Below, one piece after another: positions 24,241 to 33,088 of a DNA stretch of 34,310 nt. This stretch comes from a virus, in the IMG/VR virus record IMGVR_UViG_3300020187_000109, positions 1 to 34,310 of that record; one strand, 5' to 3'. The notes beneath the pieces were generated by a model that was not told where the DNA came from, did no database searches, and was given only the letters and a program-made list of their open reading frames with translations. A program made the position numbers and the translations under genes. Within the stretch, counting starts at the first letter, position 1; each line of letters begins with the position of its first letter.

Positions 24241-24633
24241 TTAATATAAGGTGAAGCCGACAGTGTAGTCGGCTCGGTAAAGGGCAGGATTTGCCGTGTC
24301 AGTACCGATTACGTTTAAAACGCTAGAACCCGTTTGGGTTCCTCTGATGAAAGTTTTAGTTTCAAGTAGTGTGTCAAGTATGTCTGCTATAGCCATCATG
24401 CGTGTTGTACCAGTTCCAGCTTCAGGATAGATTTGAATTATAACCTGTCCTTTCACACCAAAATCAGCATACCCTTGTTGAACACTGCTAGGTAGTATTT
24501 CTACTTTAACAAATTCAGTAGTTCCAACAATTACGTTGAAGTTAGAGGGAATAGCTGTAATACCCGTGGCCGTCCATGCAGCACTCGCAAAAACTTCTTC
24601 TATATCGGCGTGAACATTAGCGTACTTAGCCAT
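24241..24633 (-). CDS. Probable tail terminator protein
   Basis: This 130-residue protein would cap the tail tube and join it to the head (lambda gpU / SPP1 gp17 class). It lies directly upstream of the tail tube genes, one nucleotide after the previous stop, with CGGAGG 7 nt before the ATG. The sequence has an N-terminal helix, a beta core with FVKVEILPS and GVKGQVIIQIYPE, a helix (RMMAIADILDTLLE) and a C-terminal strand ending in RADYTVGFTLY. This alpha/beta order, with one long helix packed on a sheet, is that of tail terminators, and the closing aromatic strand is common in them. The call rests on order and fold pattern. Confidence 0.65.
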   Translation of the reverse strand: MAKYANVHADIEEVFASAAWTATGITAIPSNFNVIVGTTEFVKVEILPSSVQQGYADFGVKGQVIIQIYPEAGTGTTRMMAIADILDTLLETKTFIRGTQTGSSVLNVIGTDTANPALYRADYTVGFTLY

Positions 24634-24634
24634 G

Positions 24635-24985
24635 TTAAACCTCCGTTACGGTAAGAGTTACTAGTGCAACATCTTTGAGTGACTGAACTATCTTATGCAC
24701 TTTAGTGCCGATAGTTACAGTATCATAGCTTGTTGGGTCTGGTAAATCAATCCTTTGGATGTATACTATTTTAGTTACTACGCCAAAGTCTTGTGGATTA
24801 GAGCGTCTAACACTTTCTTCTATAATAGCCTTAACGGTTTTACTAGAAGTAGTAGACGTTACAGTTCCAGTACCAAAAGAATAGTTGGTACCTGCGGCAG
24901 TAGTTAAAGTAACTTCAGTAGCTAAATCTCCAATAATTGAAAAAGCAGATTTTACTTGGTCTTGGATTAATTTAGTGAAAGCCAT
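24635..24985 (-). CDS. Probable head-closure / neck protein
   Basis: This is a 116-residue protein starting at the ATG at 24985 (MAFTKLIQDQ), whose A is shared with the TAA of the upstream connector gene. An in-frame GTG at 25000 is possible but less likely, given the coupled ATG. After a short N-terminal helix the protein is mostly beta (strands around TVKAIIEES, TKIVYIQRI, DTVTIGTKVHKIVQ, VALVTLTVTEV), a pattern typical of the small barrel head-closure proteins (lambda FII / SPP1 gp16 class). Its position between the connector and the tail terminator supports this. I see no diagnostic motif, so this is a structural-style inference. Confidence 0.6.
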   Translation of the reverse strand: MAFTKLIQDQVKSAFSIIGDLATEVTLTTAAGTNYSFGTGTVTSTTSSKTVKAIIEESVRRSNPQDFGVVTKIVYIQRIDLPDPTSYDTVTIGTKVHKIVQSLKDVALVTLTVTEV

Positions 24986-25503
24986 TAGATAGCATCCCAC
25001 TGTCTCTGATTATAGCCTAGAGACATGTCTGCAAAGATGCTTCGGATATACCGGGGCATCATAGAAGCAGCTTTAATTGTGTCTAGTTGAATAGGTCCAG
25101 CTTTTAAACTTACTACAGAAGCGGTGTTACCTACAATACCTTCATTAGAAAGAAGGTGCAATGCTAACTCGTAGCACGCCTTTCTTAACAGTTGAATGTC
25201 TATTGGAAGGGTAGTTTCTTTTTCTGTAGCGCTTGGAAAAGCGTAAGTGGAACTAAATGCCATAGCCTGATTTCTGCTTGGCGAAACCCAGCTACCAGAG
25301 CGGGGCCAGCTTAGCGTTAAACTTGTACTTGATGTAGTCATACCACGCCATCTTTCCTGTTCTAGGAGAGTAGTAGCGGTGATAAGAGCTGCCTCCTGCT
25401 TGTCTTCATTTAGAGTCCAAGCAGTGGCATCAATACGATCATCAAAGTAATTATCGGCTTCATTCAGGTTTACATATGAGTTAGTGCCTTTTATGAGAGC
25501 CAT
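24985..25503 (-). CDS. Head-tail connector, DnaT-like (gp6-type adaptor)
   Basis: This 172-residue protein immediately follows the capsid gene. The N-terminus, GTNSYVNLNEADNYFDDR followed by ATAW, is the hallmark of phage adaptor proteins annotated as putative DnaT-like, in which 'YVxLxEADxYFxxR' opens a helical bundle. Such proteins dock under the portal as the first connector ring. Further helices carry the QEAALITATTLLEQERW pattern and a conserved SWPRSG turn after a strand. AAGGAA precedes the ATG. The stop overlaps the next gene's ATG as TAATG, implying translational coupling. The DnaT label is historical, and a replication role is not expected here. Confidence 0.78.
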   Translation of the reverse strand: MALIKGTNSYVNLNEADNYFDDRIDATAWTLNEDKQEAALITATTLLEQERWRGMTTSSTSLTLSWPRSGSWVSPSRNQAMAFSSTYAFPSATEKETTLPIDIQLLRKACYELALHLLSNEGIVGNTASVVSLKAGPIQLDTIKAASMMPRYIRSIFADMSLGYNQRQWDAI

Positions 25504-25518
25504 GATAATTCCTTATGT

Positions 25519-26703
25519 TTATACGTGGAAGATTGGGAGAATACCGAGGTTCAAGATGTTAGACTGACGAGTCCAGCTTGCAGCTGCGCCAAGAACAGCG
25601 TTAGTAGCGAAAGCAGTCTGTGCGCCAGCAAAAGTGTAGCCACGTGGGTGCATTACATAGCCCCAACGGTACCAAGCAGTCGTTCGACCAGAACCACTAC
25701 CTACGTTTTCGTTACGATCCATAGCAACAGGATTAGGAACAGAAACTTGGCTCATGAACATAGAACCGGGCAACATCATGTAAGAGGTCTTAGGTGAAGT
25801 AGAGTTAGAACCTAAAGCTACGTTAACAGCTGCTGTTACGGCAGAGAAGCTTCGTGATACGATGATTCGTACCTGACCACTCAGAATAGTTTCGAAAGAA
25901 ATGTTACCATCGGTGACACGCTCGTCGTCAACCAAGTTGGCAACTTTGATGTCGAGGTAAGTTTCAGGGCCTACTACGAGGTAGACAAAAGAAGGAGCGT
26001 AGTCAGCCCATGCACCCATAGCTCGGATGATGTGTTCTACTCGCTTCCCGGGGATAGCTTCACTGGTGTCAACTAACTTCTCAAGACCAGCGCCAGTACC
26101 GATTGAGTCAGTGCTTGAAGCTACATAACCAAATGCTTTAGCAGGATTGCCGTCAACAGCGTTCCCAGCGAATACTTGGCTGTACAAAGTCTTTGGAGCA
26201 GCAGCTGCTTGAAGAGCGTTACCTACTGCTAATTCAGAACCGCGAATACCGGTGAGACAAGCACGCAATGCTTGGTCTTCGTCTTCTGCACGAGTTTCAG
26301 AGAAATCACGAGCAATCTTAGCCATGCCGTCTTGCTTAGAGATAACTTCTTGTACTAAGTACTCGTTAGCACCGTGGGTACGAACAGTCTTGATGTAAGT
26401 TTCTACGCTAGTAGAGATGTTAGTAGTAGCACCGTAGTTCTCGTCTTGAGAAGCAACGTTAACAGTGGTAGCAGCGGTACCAGCAATAGATTGTGCTTCG
26501 GTGGTCTCGCCGCCAACAGCGTAACCGCCGAGTGGCTTGTAGAAGCGGATCTGACCGATGAAGTCTTCGCCATTTGGGTTAATAGATGCATCGCTGCCCA
26601 TGATCCCGGTAGATACCAGTTTCTTTGCGCGAGTGTAAGCTTCGTCAGTGTAAGCAGAGATTGCTTTGTTAAGTGTGCCGAATGCGGCTGAGGAAATTGC
26701 CAT
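25519..26703 (-). CDS. Major capsid protein
   Basis: This is a 394-residue coat protein that would build the icosahedral shell with the HK97 fold. It follows the scaffold with a 47-nt gap and AAAGGA 9 nt before the ATG. Length and composition fit: Ala/Gly/Ser/Thr-rich, with an N-terminal helix (LNKAISAYTDEAYTRAKKLV). The C-terminal segment YRWGYVMHPRGYTF is of a type that recurs in coat proteins of marine and proteobacterial siphophages. There is no obvious cleaved N-terminal delta domain, which agrees with the separate scaffold gene and the absence of a prohead protease in the window. It is among the best-supported calls here, although the subfamily is not determined. Confidence 0.88.
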   Translation of the reverse strand: MAISSAAFGTLNKAISAYTDEAYTRAKKLVSTGIMGSDASINPNGEDFIGQIRFYKPLGGYAVGGETTEAQSIAGTAATTVNVASQDENYGATTNISTSVETYIKTVRTHGANEYLVQEVISKQDGMAKIARDFSETRAEDEDQALRACLTGIRGSELAVGNALQAAAAPKTLYSQVFAGNAVDGNPAKAFGYVASSTDSIGTGAGLEKLVDTSEAIPGKRVEHIIRAMGAWADYAPSFVYLVVGPETYLDIKVANLVDDERVTDGNISFETILSGQVRIIVSRSFSAVTAAVNVALGSNSTSPKTSYMMLPGSMFMSQVSVPNPVAMDRNENVGSGSGRTTAWYRWGYVMHPRGYTFAGAQTAFATNAVLGAAASWTRQSNILNLGILPIFHV

Positions 26704-26750
26704 TGTGTGTTCCTTTGGAATTTATATTAATTTAAGAGTTGATGATTAGC

Positions 26751-27404
26751 TTAGCGCCAATCTTTTCCACCGTCAAGGTGTCCAGCTGCGGCTGCAGCCA
26801 TGATTTCGTCCATGCTCATATCAGTAAGAGACTTCTTAGCGTCAAAAGCGCCTTGAGTAACAGCGTTAGGCTGTTGTCCTGTTCCTGAAGATTGCTTGGG
26901 TTTAAACAAAAAGTCTTTGTCTTCGTCTTTCTTAAAACTTTCAGCGAAGTCTTTAATTGAAGCGCCTGTACGATGAACCCACTGGCCATTTTCGTCTTGA
27001 ACCAGCTGGCCAACTACATCGCGGTATGCGAACTCAGCGGCTGTATCATTACGAAATTCCATTCCCCTAAGCGCATCACGTACAACGTTATCGCGGGTTA
27101 GTTCAGTTACTTGCTTTTCTCTTACTTCCAGCTTTGCAGCTAGTTCAGCCAAGCGAATGTCGCCTGCTTCCTTGTGCTTGCCTTCTTCTTCGAGACGTGC
27201 AATTTCAACTGCCTTCTTCTCTTCTTCGAATTGAACTGCTTTCTTAACAGCGTCATCTCGTGATGCGTATGCATCATTCAATTTGCCTTTAATAGCAGCA
27301 AGTTCTTCTTCGACTCGAGCTTGAACCATACGAGATAGTTCTTCGGAAGTAGCTTGTGGTGCTTCAGTTTGTTGTTCTTCGTTATTTAAATTTTCTTCAG
27401 ACAT
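26751..27404 (-). CDS. Capsid scaffolding protein
   Basis: This 217-residue protein lies directly upstream of the major capsid gene, the usual scaffold position. It would assemble inside the procapsid and be lost or cleaved on maturation. The sequence is highly charged: an acidic N-terminus (MSEENLNNEEQQTEA), then a long predicted helix or coiled coil (about residues 22-105) rich in Glu, Lys and Ala, then a less ordered Gly/Gln-rich linker and a short C-terminal helix ending KDWR, which in scaffolds often contacts the coat. AAGGAA is 8 nt before the ATG. No protease motif (Ser-His) is visible, so it is a scaffold without a fused maturation protease. Function rests on composition and position rather than a recognised signature. 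Confidence 0.8.
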   Translation of the reverse strand: MSEENLNNEEQQTEAPQATSEELSRMVQARVEEELAAIKGKLNDAYASRDDAVKKAVQFEEEKKAVEIARLEEEGKHKEAGDIRLAELAAKLEVREKQVTELTRDNVVRDALRGMEFRNDTAAEFAYRDVVGQLVQDENGQWVHRTGASIKDFAESFKKDEDKDFLFKPKQSSGTGQQPNAVTQGAFDAKKSLTDMSMDEIMAAAAAGHLDGGKDWR

Positions 27405-27451
27405 TGTATTATTCCTTGGTCACGGACCTTTGGGTTAATTTGGGTTATGTG

Positions 27452-27464
27452 GGCAAACATTGCC
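27452..27464 (-). other. Short 5-bp hairpin with 3-nt loop in polymerase-scaffold gap
   Basis: The 90-nt gap between the polymerase stop and the scaffold start contains GGCAA-TGT-TTGCC (minus strand). TGT/ACA pairs flank it beyond one mismatch. A 5-bp stem with a 3-nt loop is the format of N4 virion RNA polymerase promoters, which work as single-stranded template hairpins. The strand with a purine at the loop centre is the minus strand, which is the template only for rightward transcription, so the polarity does not suit the downstream late genes. No U-tract follows, so it is not a good terminator. Confidence 0.25.
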
Positions 27465-27494
27465 TACATTTTTGGTTAGGTTATTAGCAAGTCC

Positions 27495-28483
27495 TCAAGG
27501 ACCGATGCCGTACCAGTCCCAACCGGGAGGTATCGGCGCTAATATTTCTTTTGAAGTTAAGGGATTTTTAGGGTTAATTAAACCATCCCGAATTGCCCTC
27601 TTTAAAAGGCTCTGGTAAGAAGCTTCTGACAACCCGCGTGCTCTCATAGCCTGCAAAGTTTTCAGCATTGTTTCACCTTCAACAGCATCCGCATAAATCT
27701 TTCTAAGAGCGACTTTAGCACGAAGGCTATAACCGATGTTAGTAAAGAAGGCGTCATGTACTGTACCAGTGGCAACATTGTTTTTCCTACCCCATAAATG
27801 AAACTGCCTCACGAGTGTGGCATCATTCATATGGTTACCATTCACACCTAACCCTAAACGGGCGGCAATGATAGACACTTTTCCTTGCAAAGAACCATCC
27901 GTAGTTGTATCTTCAAAGACATTAGCAACTCTACGTCCCGTTACAGGGTCAGTAAAGTCTATTCTATGTTGTACAGTCGGTCGGTATCTTTGGAAAAGAG
28001 TTTTCCCATCTACTGTGACCCAAGGGATATCAACCCGTTCAGACTCAGTGATGTAGATTTTAGCAACGTCCTTCCAGAATTCAACATATCGTTCGGTAAT
28101 AGGGGCTATCTCGCCCAGCTTCTCACTCATGATTGCTGCTATTTGTTGGAATTGTTTGGGGCCTACTAGACCCGTGCGGACATTGGTTAATTTGTTTACG
28201 AAGTCCTCGACGTCAGGATGAGAGTCACGAGCTTGAGCAATCAATCGGTTCCCGATGGGCGCTCCGTTGTTCACAATCTCATTTAACTCAGCCTTTAATT
28301 CTCTAAGACTCTTTTCAACAGCAGGAGCATTGGCTCTTTGTGCTGCTTTTATTTTTTCATCAATAGCTTTATTCACACTTCGAATTTCAGCAACACTGAT
28401 AATAGTGTACTCTTTCTTAGCTAATACTTTAGCAAGTTTGGTTTCAATAGCGGCGGCTTGTGTAGCACGAGCAGCGCCATAAA
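27495..28483 (-). CDS. MuF-RNA polymerase fusion, exon 2 (catalytic motifs B and C)
   Basis: Exon 2 begins with the last two bases of codon 1156 and ends at a stop at 27495, giving a spliced product of 1484 residues. Y1157-G1158-A-A-R completes motif B (T7 Y639-G640). H1398-D1399 in TVHDAFF is motif C, the second catalytic aspartate (T7 IHDSFG), and it is preceded by a GNHMND segment equivalent to T7 DGSHL. The Tyr-to-Asp distance is 242 residues, longer than in T7 (173) and nearer to my recollection for N4 virion polymerase. A GTG at 28376 could be mistaken for a start, but the frame is open upstream to the predicted 3' splice site, and codons 28481-28377 encode conserved polymerase sequence. 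With exon 1 the full set of catalytic residues is present, so an active enzyme is likely if splicing works. Confidence 0.85.
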
Positions 28484-29252
28484 CATTATGTTCAACGAGG
28501 GGCGTTACGCCTCGTCCGGCATAAGATAGAATGCGTCTCCGCGCTTAACCATTCTCCCAATTGTCCTGTGGGATAGATTAAGTGCTTCAGCGGCTTTACG
28601 AGATGACTTGTATACAACACCGTTAACCTTAACTTGTTTAGCTAAGTGGTGTTTTTCGTTAAGGGTAGCAGAGAGTTTCTCACCAAACCCTTCAGGCTTT
28701 TTAAGGCCTTTATGGAATTGACTAATCTTCTCTTTATGCTCATTACTTAACTTTCTTCCTTTGTTTATTAAAGACTGTGCCTTTCGGATCTCTTCAGGGG
28801 CTTTGCCTGCTCTACGACTCATCATCGTAAAGGCAAATGCCATAGAAGGGTTCCTGTGCATCCTCCACAACAAGTGGTGAGCCAGTACGTGTTCTCTTAA
28901 AGAAAGGTATACTAAGTTGTCATCTTCATCAGTGCCGCCCATAGACTTTGGTAGTATGTGGTGTCTTTCAGAGTAACCTGTTGGTTTCTCTTTCTGACCA
29001 TACTTGTTTATGAGTTCATCGTAATGAAATTCGTAATTCATCTATTTCTCCTATGCCTGCTATATGTTTCCATATAGATCAGACTATATCATCATTTATT
29101 TGTAATTAAATGCTCTGCGCTTCCACTCACTTGAGTGTACTCCTTTCGGATAGTCGTTGCACGTTCCCTTTCGGGCTTCGCTCAGGATTGTCTACAGCAT
29201 TACCTGTTTAGGTGTTCCCTGAATTCACAGAGTTTTACTTGCGCCTTAATTA
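28484..29252 (-). ncRNA. Group I self-splicing intron
   Basis: This is a 769-nt intron in the polymerase gene. The 5' splice site follows U29253. Exon UUGCGU (29258-29253) pairs with intron GCGCAA (29244-29239), giving P1 with the required terminal U.G wobble. Exon 2 UUUA (28483-28480) pairs with intron UAAG (29248-29245) as P10. The core contains TGTAGACAATCCTGAGC, GCAACGACTATCC and GATATAGTCTGA, characteristic group I P/Q/R/S strings. GACTAT (29155-29150) pairs with ATAGTC (29087-29082) as P7. CTATATG-GAAA-CATATAG (29077-29060) is a GNRA-capped P9. The intron ends in G at 28484. The endonuclease gene occupies the distal part after P9, so the catalytic core is intact. Subgroup looks IA-like, which is less certain. 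Confidence 0.9.
28505..29041 (-). CDS. Intron-encoded HNH homing endonuclease
   Basis: This is a 178-residue homing enzyme that would nick or cut intronless alleles of the polymerase gene and so spread the intron. The N-terminal HNH domain (about residues 24-60) reads ERHHILPKSMGGTDEDDN followed by LVYLSLREHVLAHHLL, with the metal and catalytic His-His, Asn and His in the expected order. Residues about 100-115 (KISQFHKGLKKPE) resemble a NUMOD3 DNA-binding motif. The C-terminus (about 137-175), with KSSRKAAEALNLSHRTIGRM, is an IENR1-type helix-turn-helix. AGGAG sits 7 nt before the ATG. The gene lies wholly inside the intron, downstream of P9, and its stop is 21 nt from the 3' splice site. It is probably translated from unspliced RNA or free intron. 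Confidence 0.92.
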   Translation of the reverse strand: MNYEFHYDELINKYGQKEKPTGYSERHHILPKSMGGTDEDDNLVYLSLREHVLAHHLLWRMHRNPSMAFAFTMMSRRAGKAPEEIRKAQSLINKGRKLSNEHKEKISQFHKGLKKPEGFGEKLSATLNEKHHLAKQVKVNGVVYKSSRKAAEALNLSHRTIGRMVKRGDAFYLMPDEA

Positions 29253-32200
29253 ACGCAACCATATTCTGGCCTTTTGCAGCCTTTGCCATATCAGCAAAGG
29301 TTAAGTCATTAGCGATGTTAATTTGTCTAAAGCGAATATCACTCATTGTAGCTTCTGCTACTAAGTCATATAAGCGATTCTTTCTGTTGGTGGCTACTAC
29401 ATTAGAGTTTTGTGCCAGCTGCATATTTCTTGTGGACATAGCGATTAGCTGTGCTCCAGATGCTGATGCATCGTTCTCACTGGTTAGTCTTGTAAAATAA
29501 GTTTTCAGTGAGGGGCTATTTAGATTTCCATTAGTATGATTATACACGCGAGTGTACTCTAATGCGAATCTAGCTAACTTAGGTAGATGGTCAGCCTCTG
29601 TGGCTTGAACTAGCGGGTGCTCCAGAAAAGAGCGAAGTCTAGCCGGTCTTTGAGTTTTAGAAAGCAGTAGTTCTCCGAGTTCTCGAAGTGCTTTCTCATT
29701 GGCCTCAAATGCCGCTATTCTTCCTGTGTTTGTTAATACAGTAGAGGCTTCTCCTACGAGAGCGCCAATTTGTATTTTCATTTCATATAGTATCTCAGGA
29801 GTGAATGCCACACGTTGTGCACTGTTAATAAAGGGACGGATAAGCTCTCCACCGGCGGGGTGAAGGTATCCAACACTATAAACACGTCCTCGTCCATCGA
29901 TTTGAACAGGGTTTCGGAATGTGCCGCCTCTTTGTAAATGCCATTTGACGGTTTGAATTAAACCGGCTCCAGCATCTCCACGGGCTAAGATAATCTTACG
30001 GAATCCGTTAAGGTCATCAAACTTGGCTACATTACCTCTAGGGTCTCTGAAATGAACTAAGTCAGTAAAGAAACTGGCGAAGTCTGAATCTACTTCCCAT
30101 TCGGAGTCCATTGCATGGTTGAGCATATTTGCAAAATCACGGTCGACTAAATCTGTGTCGTAGTTGGCACCAGCCCTTCTAGTAATGGCTGATTCACCTG
30201 TAGGTCTGCCACGGGCGTCTACATAGTCTTTTCTTCCAACTTGAGCATAGATTCGGTCTCTTGGGTTTACAATACCTATTCTTCTTGAGTATACTAATTC
30301 CCTGCTTGCTCTTTGTAATGCGAGCATTGAGGGGTCTACAATTGTTACTTCTCTGGATATAGTGTCTTTAAAACTACCTAATTCGGGTCGTCCACTGTCT
30401 AAGTCCAGAATACCTCTTCGGGTTGTCCCTCGAAGGCCTACTTTAAGTTTTCCTTGGGCCTTAAGCCCTTCTAATATTTTAGAACCTGCTCTATGAAACT
30501 CTGGAAGACCGGGTTTAGAAAAGAAGATGTCAAAGTCACTTTTATTGTTTTCATATAATCGCTTTCCGATATTAATGGATAGCGTATCATAGTCAGTGGA
30601 CTTTCCTGTAGCAATAGACTTCATAATCTTTGACAGTTCAACTTCTCTTTTTCTAATTGTACTGGGTAATACAGCTTTTCTTACGTAATTTTCTCTAAGT
30701 AAAGCATATGTCCATTCTAGGTCTAAAATTCTTCTTAACTGTTCTTTTCCATCTTTTAAGAAGTCAGCCAGTAGTGAGTCATTAGGTTTACCTTCAAGTG
30801 TTCTTGCTAGCCTTTTTCCAAAGGGTAGCTTTTCTATTTGTTTTAAAATATTCTTTCTAGCGTTAGGTAATTCAGGGGTTGCAGTTGAGGGCTTTGGGAA
30901 ATAGCTAGCCATAGGTGCTCTACCTTTGAGGTATGCCGTTTTTGCTAATGTAAGCCCTTCTGTAGAATCCCAGTCTCTTACTAGTCGCTGGTTAGTTAGT
31001 GTTCTAGCAGCAATATCGTCAAAAGAAGTATGTCTGCCTAAGATTTGAACTGAAGCCTCAGACTTCGTGCCTGCATTAAAGCTAGCAAACTGGCTGGATC
31101 GAGCTCTAGATCTTCGGTCTAATATCCTAGAAGTGTTAACTACAGAGTTTTTAAGTTCTGCACGAATAACCGCAACAGAGTTCTCCCACGGTTTCTTATC
31201 CCTCGCAAAGCGTTCAAATACTACTCGTAAGTTTTCAACTATTGCTGTTTGTTGGTTTATAGAGACCCCATCATTTTCTAATGAAATAGCAAACCTCTCA
31301 ATGAAGTTCTTTTCATCTATCGATAGAGTTTTAGATGCTTTTAGATAGTCAATTCGTTCCTGCAAAGTTGTGAAATCTGGACTATATACCAGAGTAGACT
31401 TAACTTCTCCAGTAAGAGGATCTGCGCCTTGGTTTCTTTCATCAAACTGATTGTTAGAACGACGACGGCTAGCTCGCTTACCTACAATAGAGGTTCCTCG
31501 ATAGTCCACCACAGAAAGATTAGAGCTTACATTATTAGCTTCTGTTCTGAAAAAGGTGCGAAGTTCATCTTCCCTAGCTGCATTTCTTATTAGAGAACGC
31601 GGATTTGGGGCTTGAACTTGTAAGGTAGCAGATGCTGCTGCGGAGATAACTCGCTGTTTAGTAGGAACGACTGCAGTAGACTTATTATCCAGTCTGCGCA
31701 GTGCTGTTATAGAAATTGATTTTCCTTCAGGGTTTGTAAAGTTCTTTAATGGTATTTGACCTTTGTTAAAGAGCTCTACTTTCATAGCATCTCCATCTAA
31801 GTGTCGGAGTTTAACATCTTGTGATTGCTTCTTGAGCCAAGTGCCATAATTTTCTTTACTGGGAGAAGCACCGTTGAGACGAGCTACACCCTGTGCTTTT
31901 AATGTGTTTAAAACTGTTTTCTTTATAATATCGCTCTTGCCTTCTAGCAGCTCAGAATGAGACTTAACTACGGGCACAAGAGTTGATCGGCATCTCCAAT
32001 GAAGAGGAGGTGCGAATTTTTGGTCATCTACATCGTAGACTTGACCGTCGTGGTGAGCGCATATTGCGGAGGTTTTGTTGTCTAAGACAGCGGTAAACCG
32101 CATGCCTTTTAGAATTTCTTTGTTTCCTTCATAAGTTCTAAGCTGTGCCACAGTTTGTGTGCGGGTAATTCCCGTGCGCACTAGTGAGGTTGCTTGAGCA

Positions 32201-32718
32201 GAAGTTAATTTGGTGGTGCCGATAACATCTCGAATAATCTGTTTTTGTGTGAGACCTTTCGAGACGCCGTTTGAGATTGCGCCTTGGATTCGGGTAAGCT
32301 CTGAGCTACCTAGTCCTCTAATACGTGCGCTGAATGTCCCATCGCCTTTGATGTTAGTACCTACGATTTCATCTAATATTTTCCCAGCATTAGGTCGTTT
32401 GATAATAGCAAACTTGGACATTGATTTGTTTAGGTTGTTAGTAGTAAAGTCAACTTCAGCTAACCCTATTTCTTTTAGTTGAGCACCCATTGAACTGTCA
32501 AGCTCTTTAACAAAGCGGGAAACTTCAGGCTTGATAGTGTTATTAAGTGCTGCTTTAGATGTTACATTAGTCCCTTTAACCGACAATCCTTTTCGTAAGC
32601 GGTCTTTGTGGCGTCTAATGATTCTTTGCACATCGCTTTGTATACCGTTTTCCGCCAAGCGCGTCATTGCGCTGTGGTCAATTGATCGGTCAAAAATATC
32701 GTCGTTGATGGAGGACAT
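29253..32718 (-). CDS. MuF head protein fused to single-subunit RNA polymerase, exon 1
   Basis: Exon 1 encodes residues 1-1155 plus one base of codon 1156. Residues about 135-250 form a MuF/SPP1-gp7 minor head protein domain: a helical part with TRTQTVAQLRTYE, then D213 with TSAIC and PPLHWRCRSTLVPV (237-250). Downstream the protein matches single-subunit RNA polymerases. D941-x-x-G944-R945 followed by VYSVGYLHPAGGEL corresponds to T7 DWRGRVYAVSMFNPQG. D1083 in DASASGAQ corresponds to motif A (T7 DGSCSGIQ, catalytic Asp). K1149-G-Q-N-M begins motif B. The coding frame then enters a group I intron. Unspliced reading stops at 29200 and would lack motif B's Tyr-Gly and motif C. The start at 32718 has AAGGAG 7 nt upstream. 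The likely role is a capsid-internal polymerase ejected with DNA, as for N4 virion RNA polymerase. The fusion is seen; the delivery is inferred. Confidence 0.85.
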
Positions 32719-32737
32719 ATGTACTCCTTAGATTAGT

Positions 32738-33088
32738 TTATTTTTTATCTTCAGAACGTCTAATTTCAGTTATTATATTTTCTTCTGCTTTTTCGATTTC
32801 TTTTTCGATGTTATCGCTTAGATGTAAAAACAGAGTGGTGTGACCATCTTTAATGTGTTGTTGAGTTTCTCGTACTATTTGTTTAACAGCTTCTTGGCTG
32901 ATTGAGAATTCTAGTTTAGTTAACACTTTCTTAGACTCTTCAGAGGCTGTTTCTATGTCACTTTTTAAAGTAAAGTATCCAGTTGACAAAAAGACAACTG
33001 CGGCTATTATCATTCCTATAGTTTTTAAGTCTAAAGTTAATTGAGTATCTTCGCTTATTTCAGTAGGAGAAGGGTTGGAGTTAGGCAT
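32738..33088 (-). CDS. Small single-pass membrane protein with coiled-coil tail
   Basis: This is a 116-residue protein that I do not recognise. I start it at the ATG at 33088 because AGGAAG lies 6 nt upstream. The longer frame beginning at 33151 has no ribosome binding site. Residues 1-20 are polar, residues about 23-42 form one hydrophobic segment (TIGMIIAAVVFLSTGYFTL), and the remainder is charged and helical with heptad-like spacing (ETASEESKKVLTKLEFS, then EKEIEKAEENI). It lies between the portal and the MuF-RNA polymerase gene, and its stop is 19 nt before that gene's start. It could be a virion-associated membrane protein used at genome entry, or a holin/spanin-like protein, but nothing in the sequence decides between these. 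Confidence 0.6.
   Translation of the reverse strand: MPNSNPSPTEISEDTQLTLDLKTIGMIIAAVVFLSTGYFTLKSDIETASEESKKVLTKLEFSISQEAVKQIVRETQQHIKDGHTTLFLHLSDNIEKEIEKAEENIITEIRRSEDKK

Noticed and set aside
24986-25000. GTG start at 25000 for the head-closure gene
   Set aside because: The TAATG overlap at 24985 gives a standard coupled start. The extra five residues fall inside the upstream gene.
27495-28376. A separate 293-residue gene starting at GTG 28376
   Set aside because: The frame continues upstream to the predicted splice site with conserved polymerase sequence (VYGAAR), and the GTG has no ribosome binding site.
29200-29252. The end ...LIKAQVKLCEFREHLNR as true C-terminus of the MuF protein
   Set aside because: It is intron sequence read through. 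It includes the P1 strand of a group I intron, and motif B is completed only by splicing to 28483.
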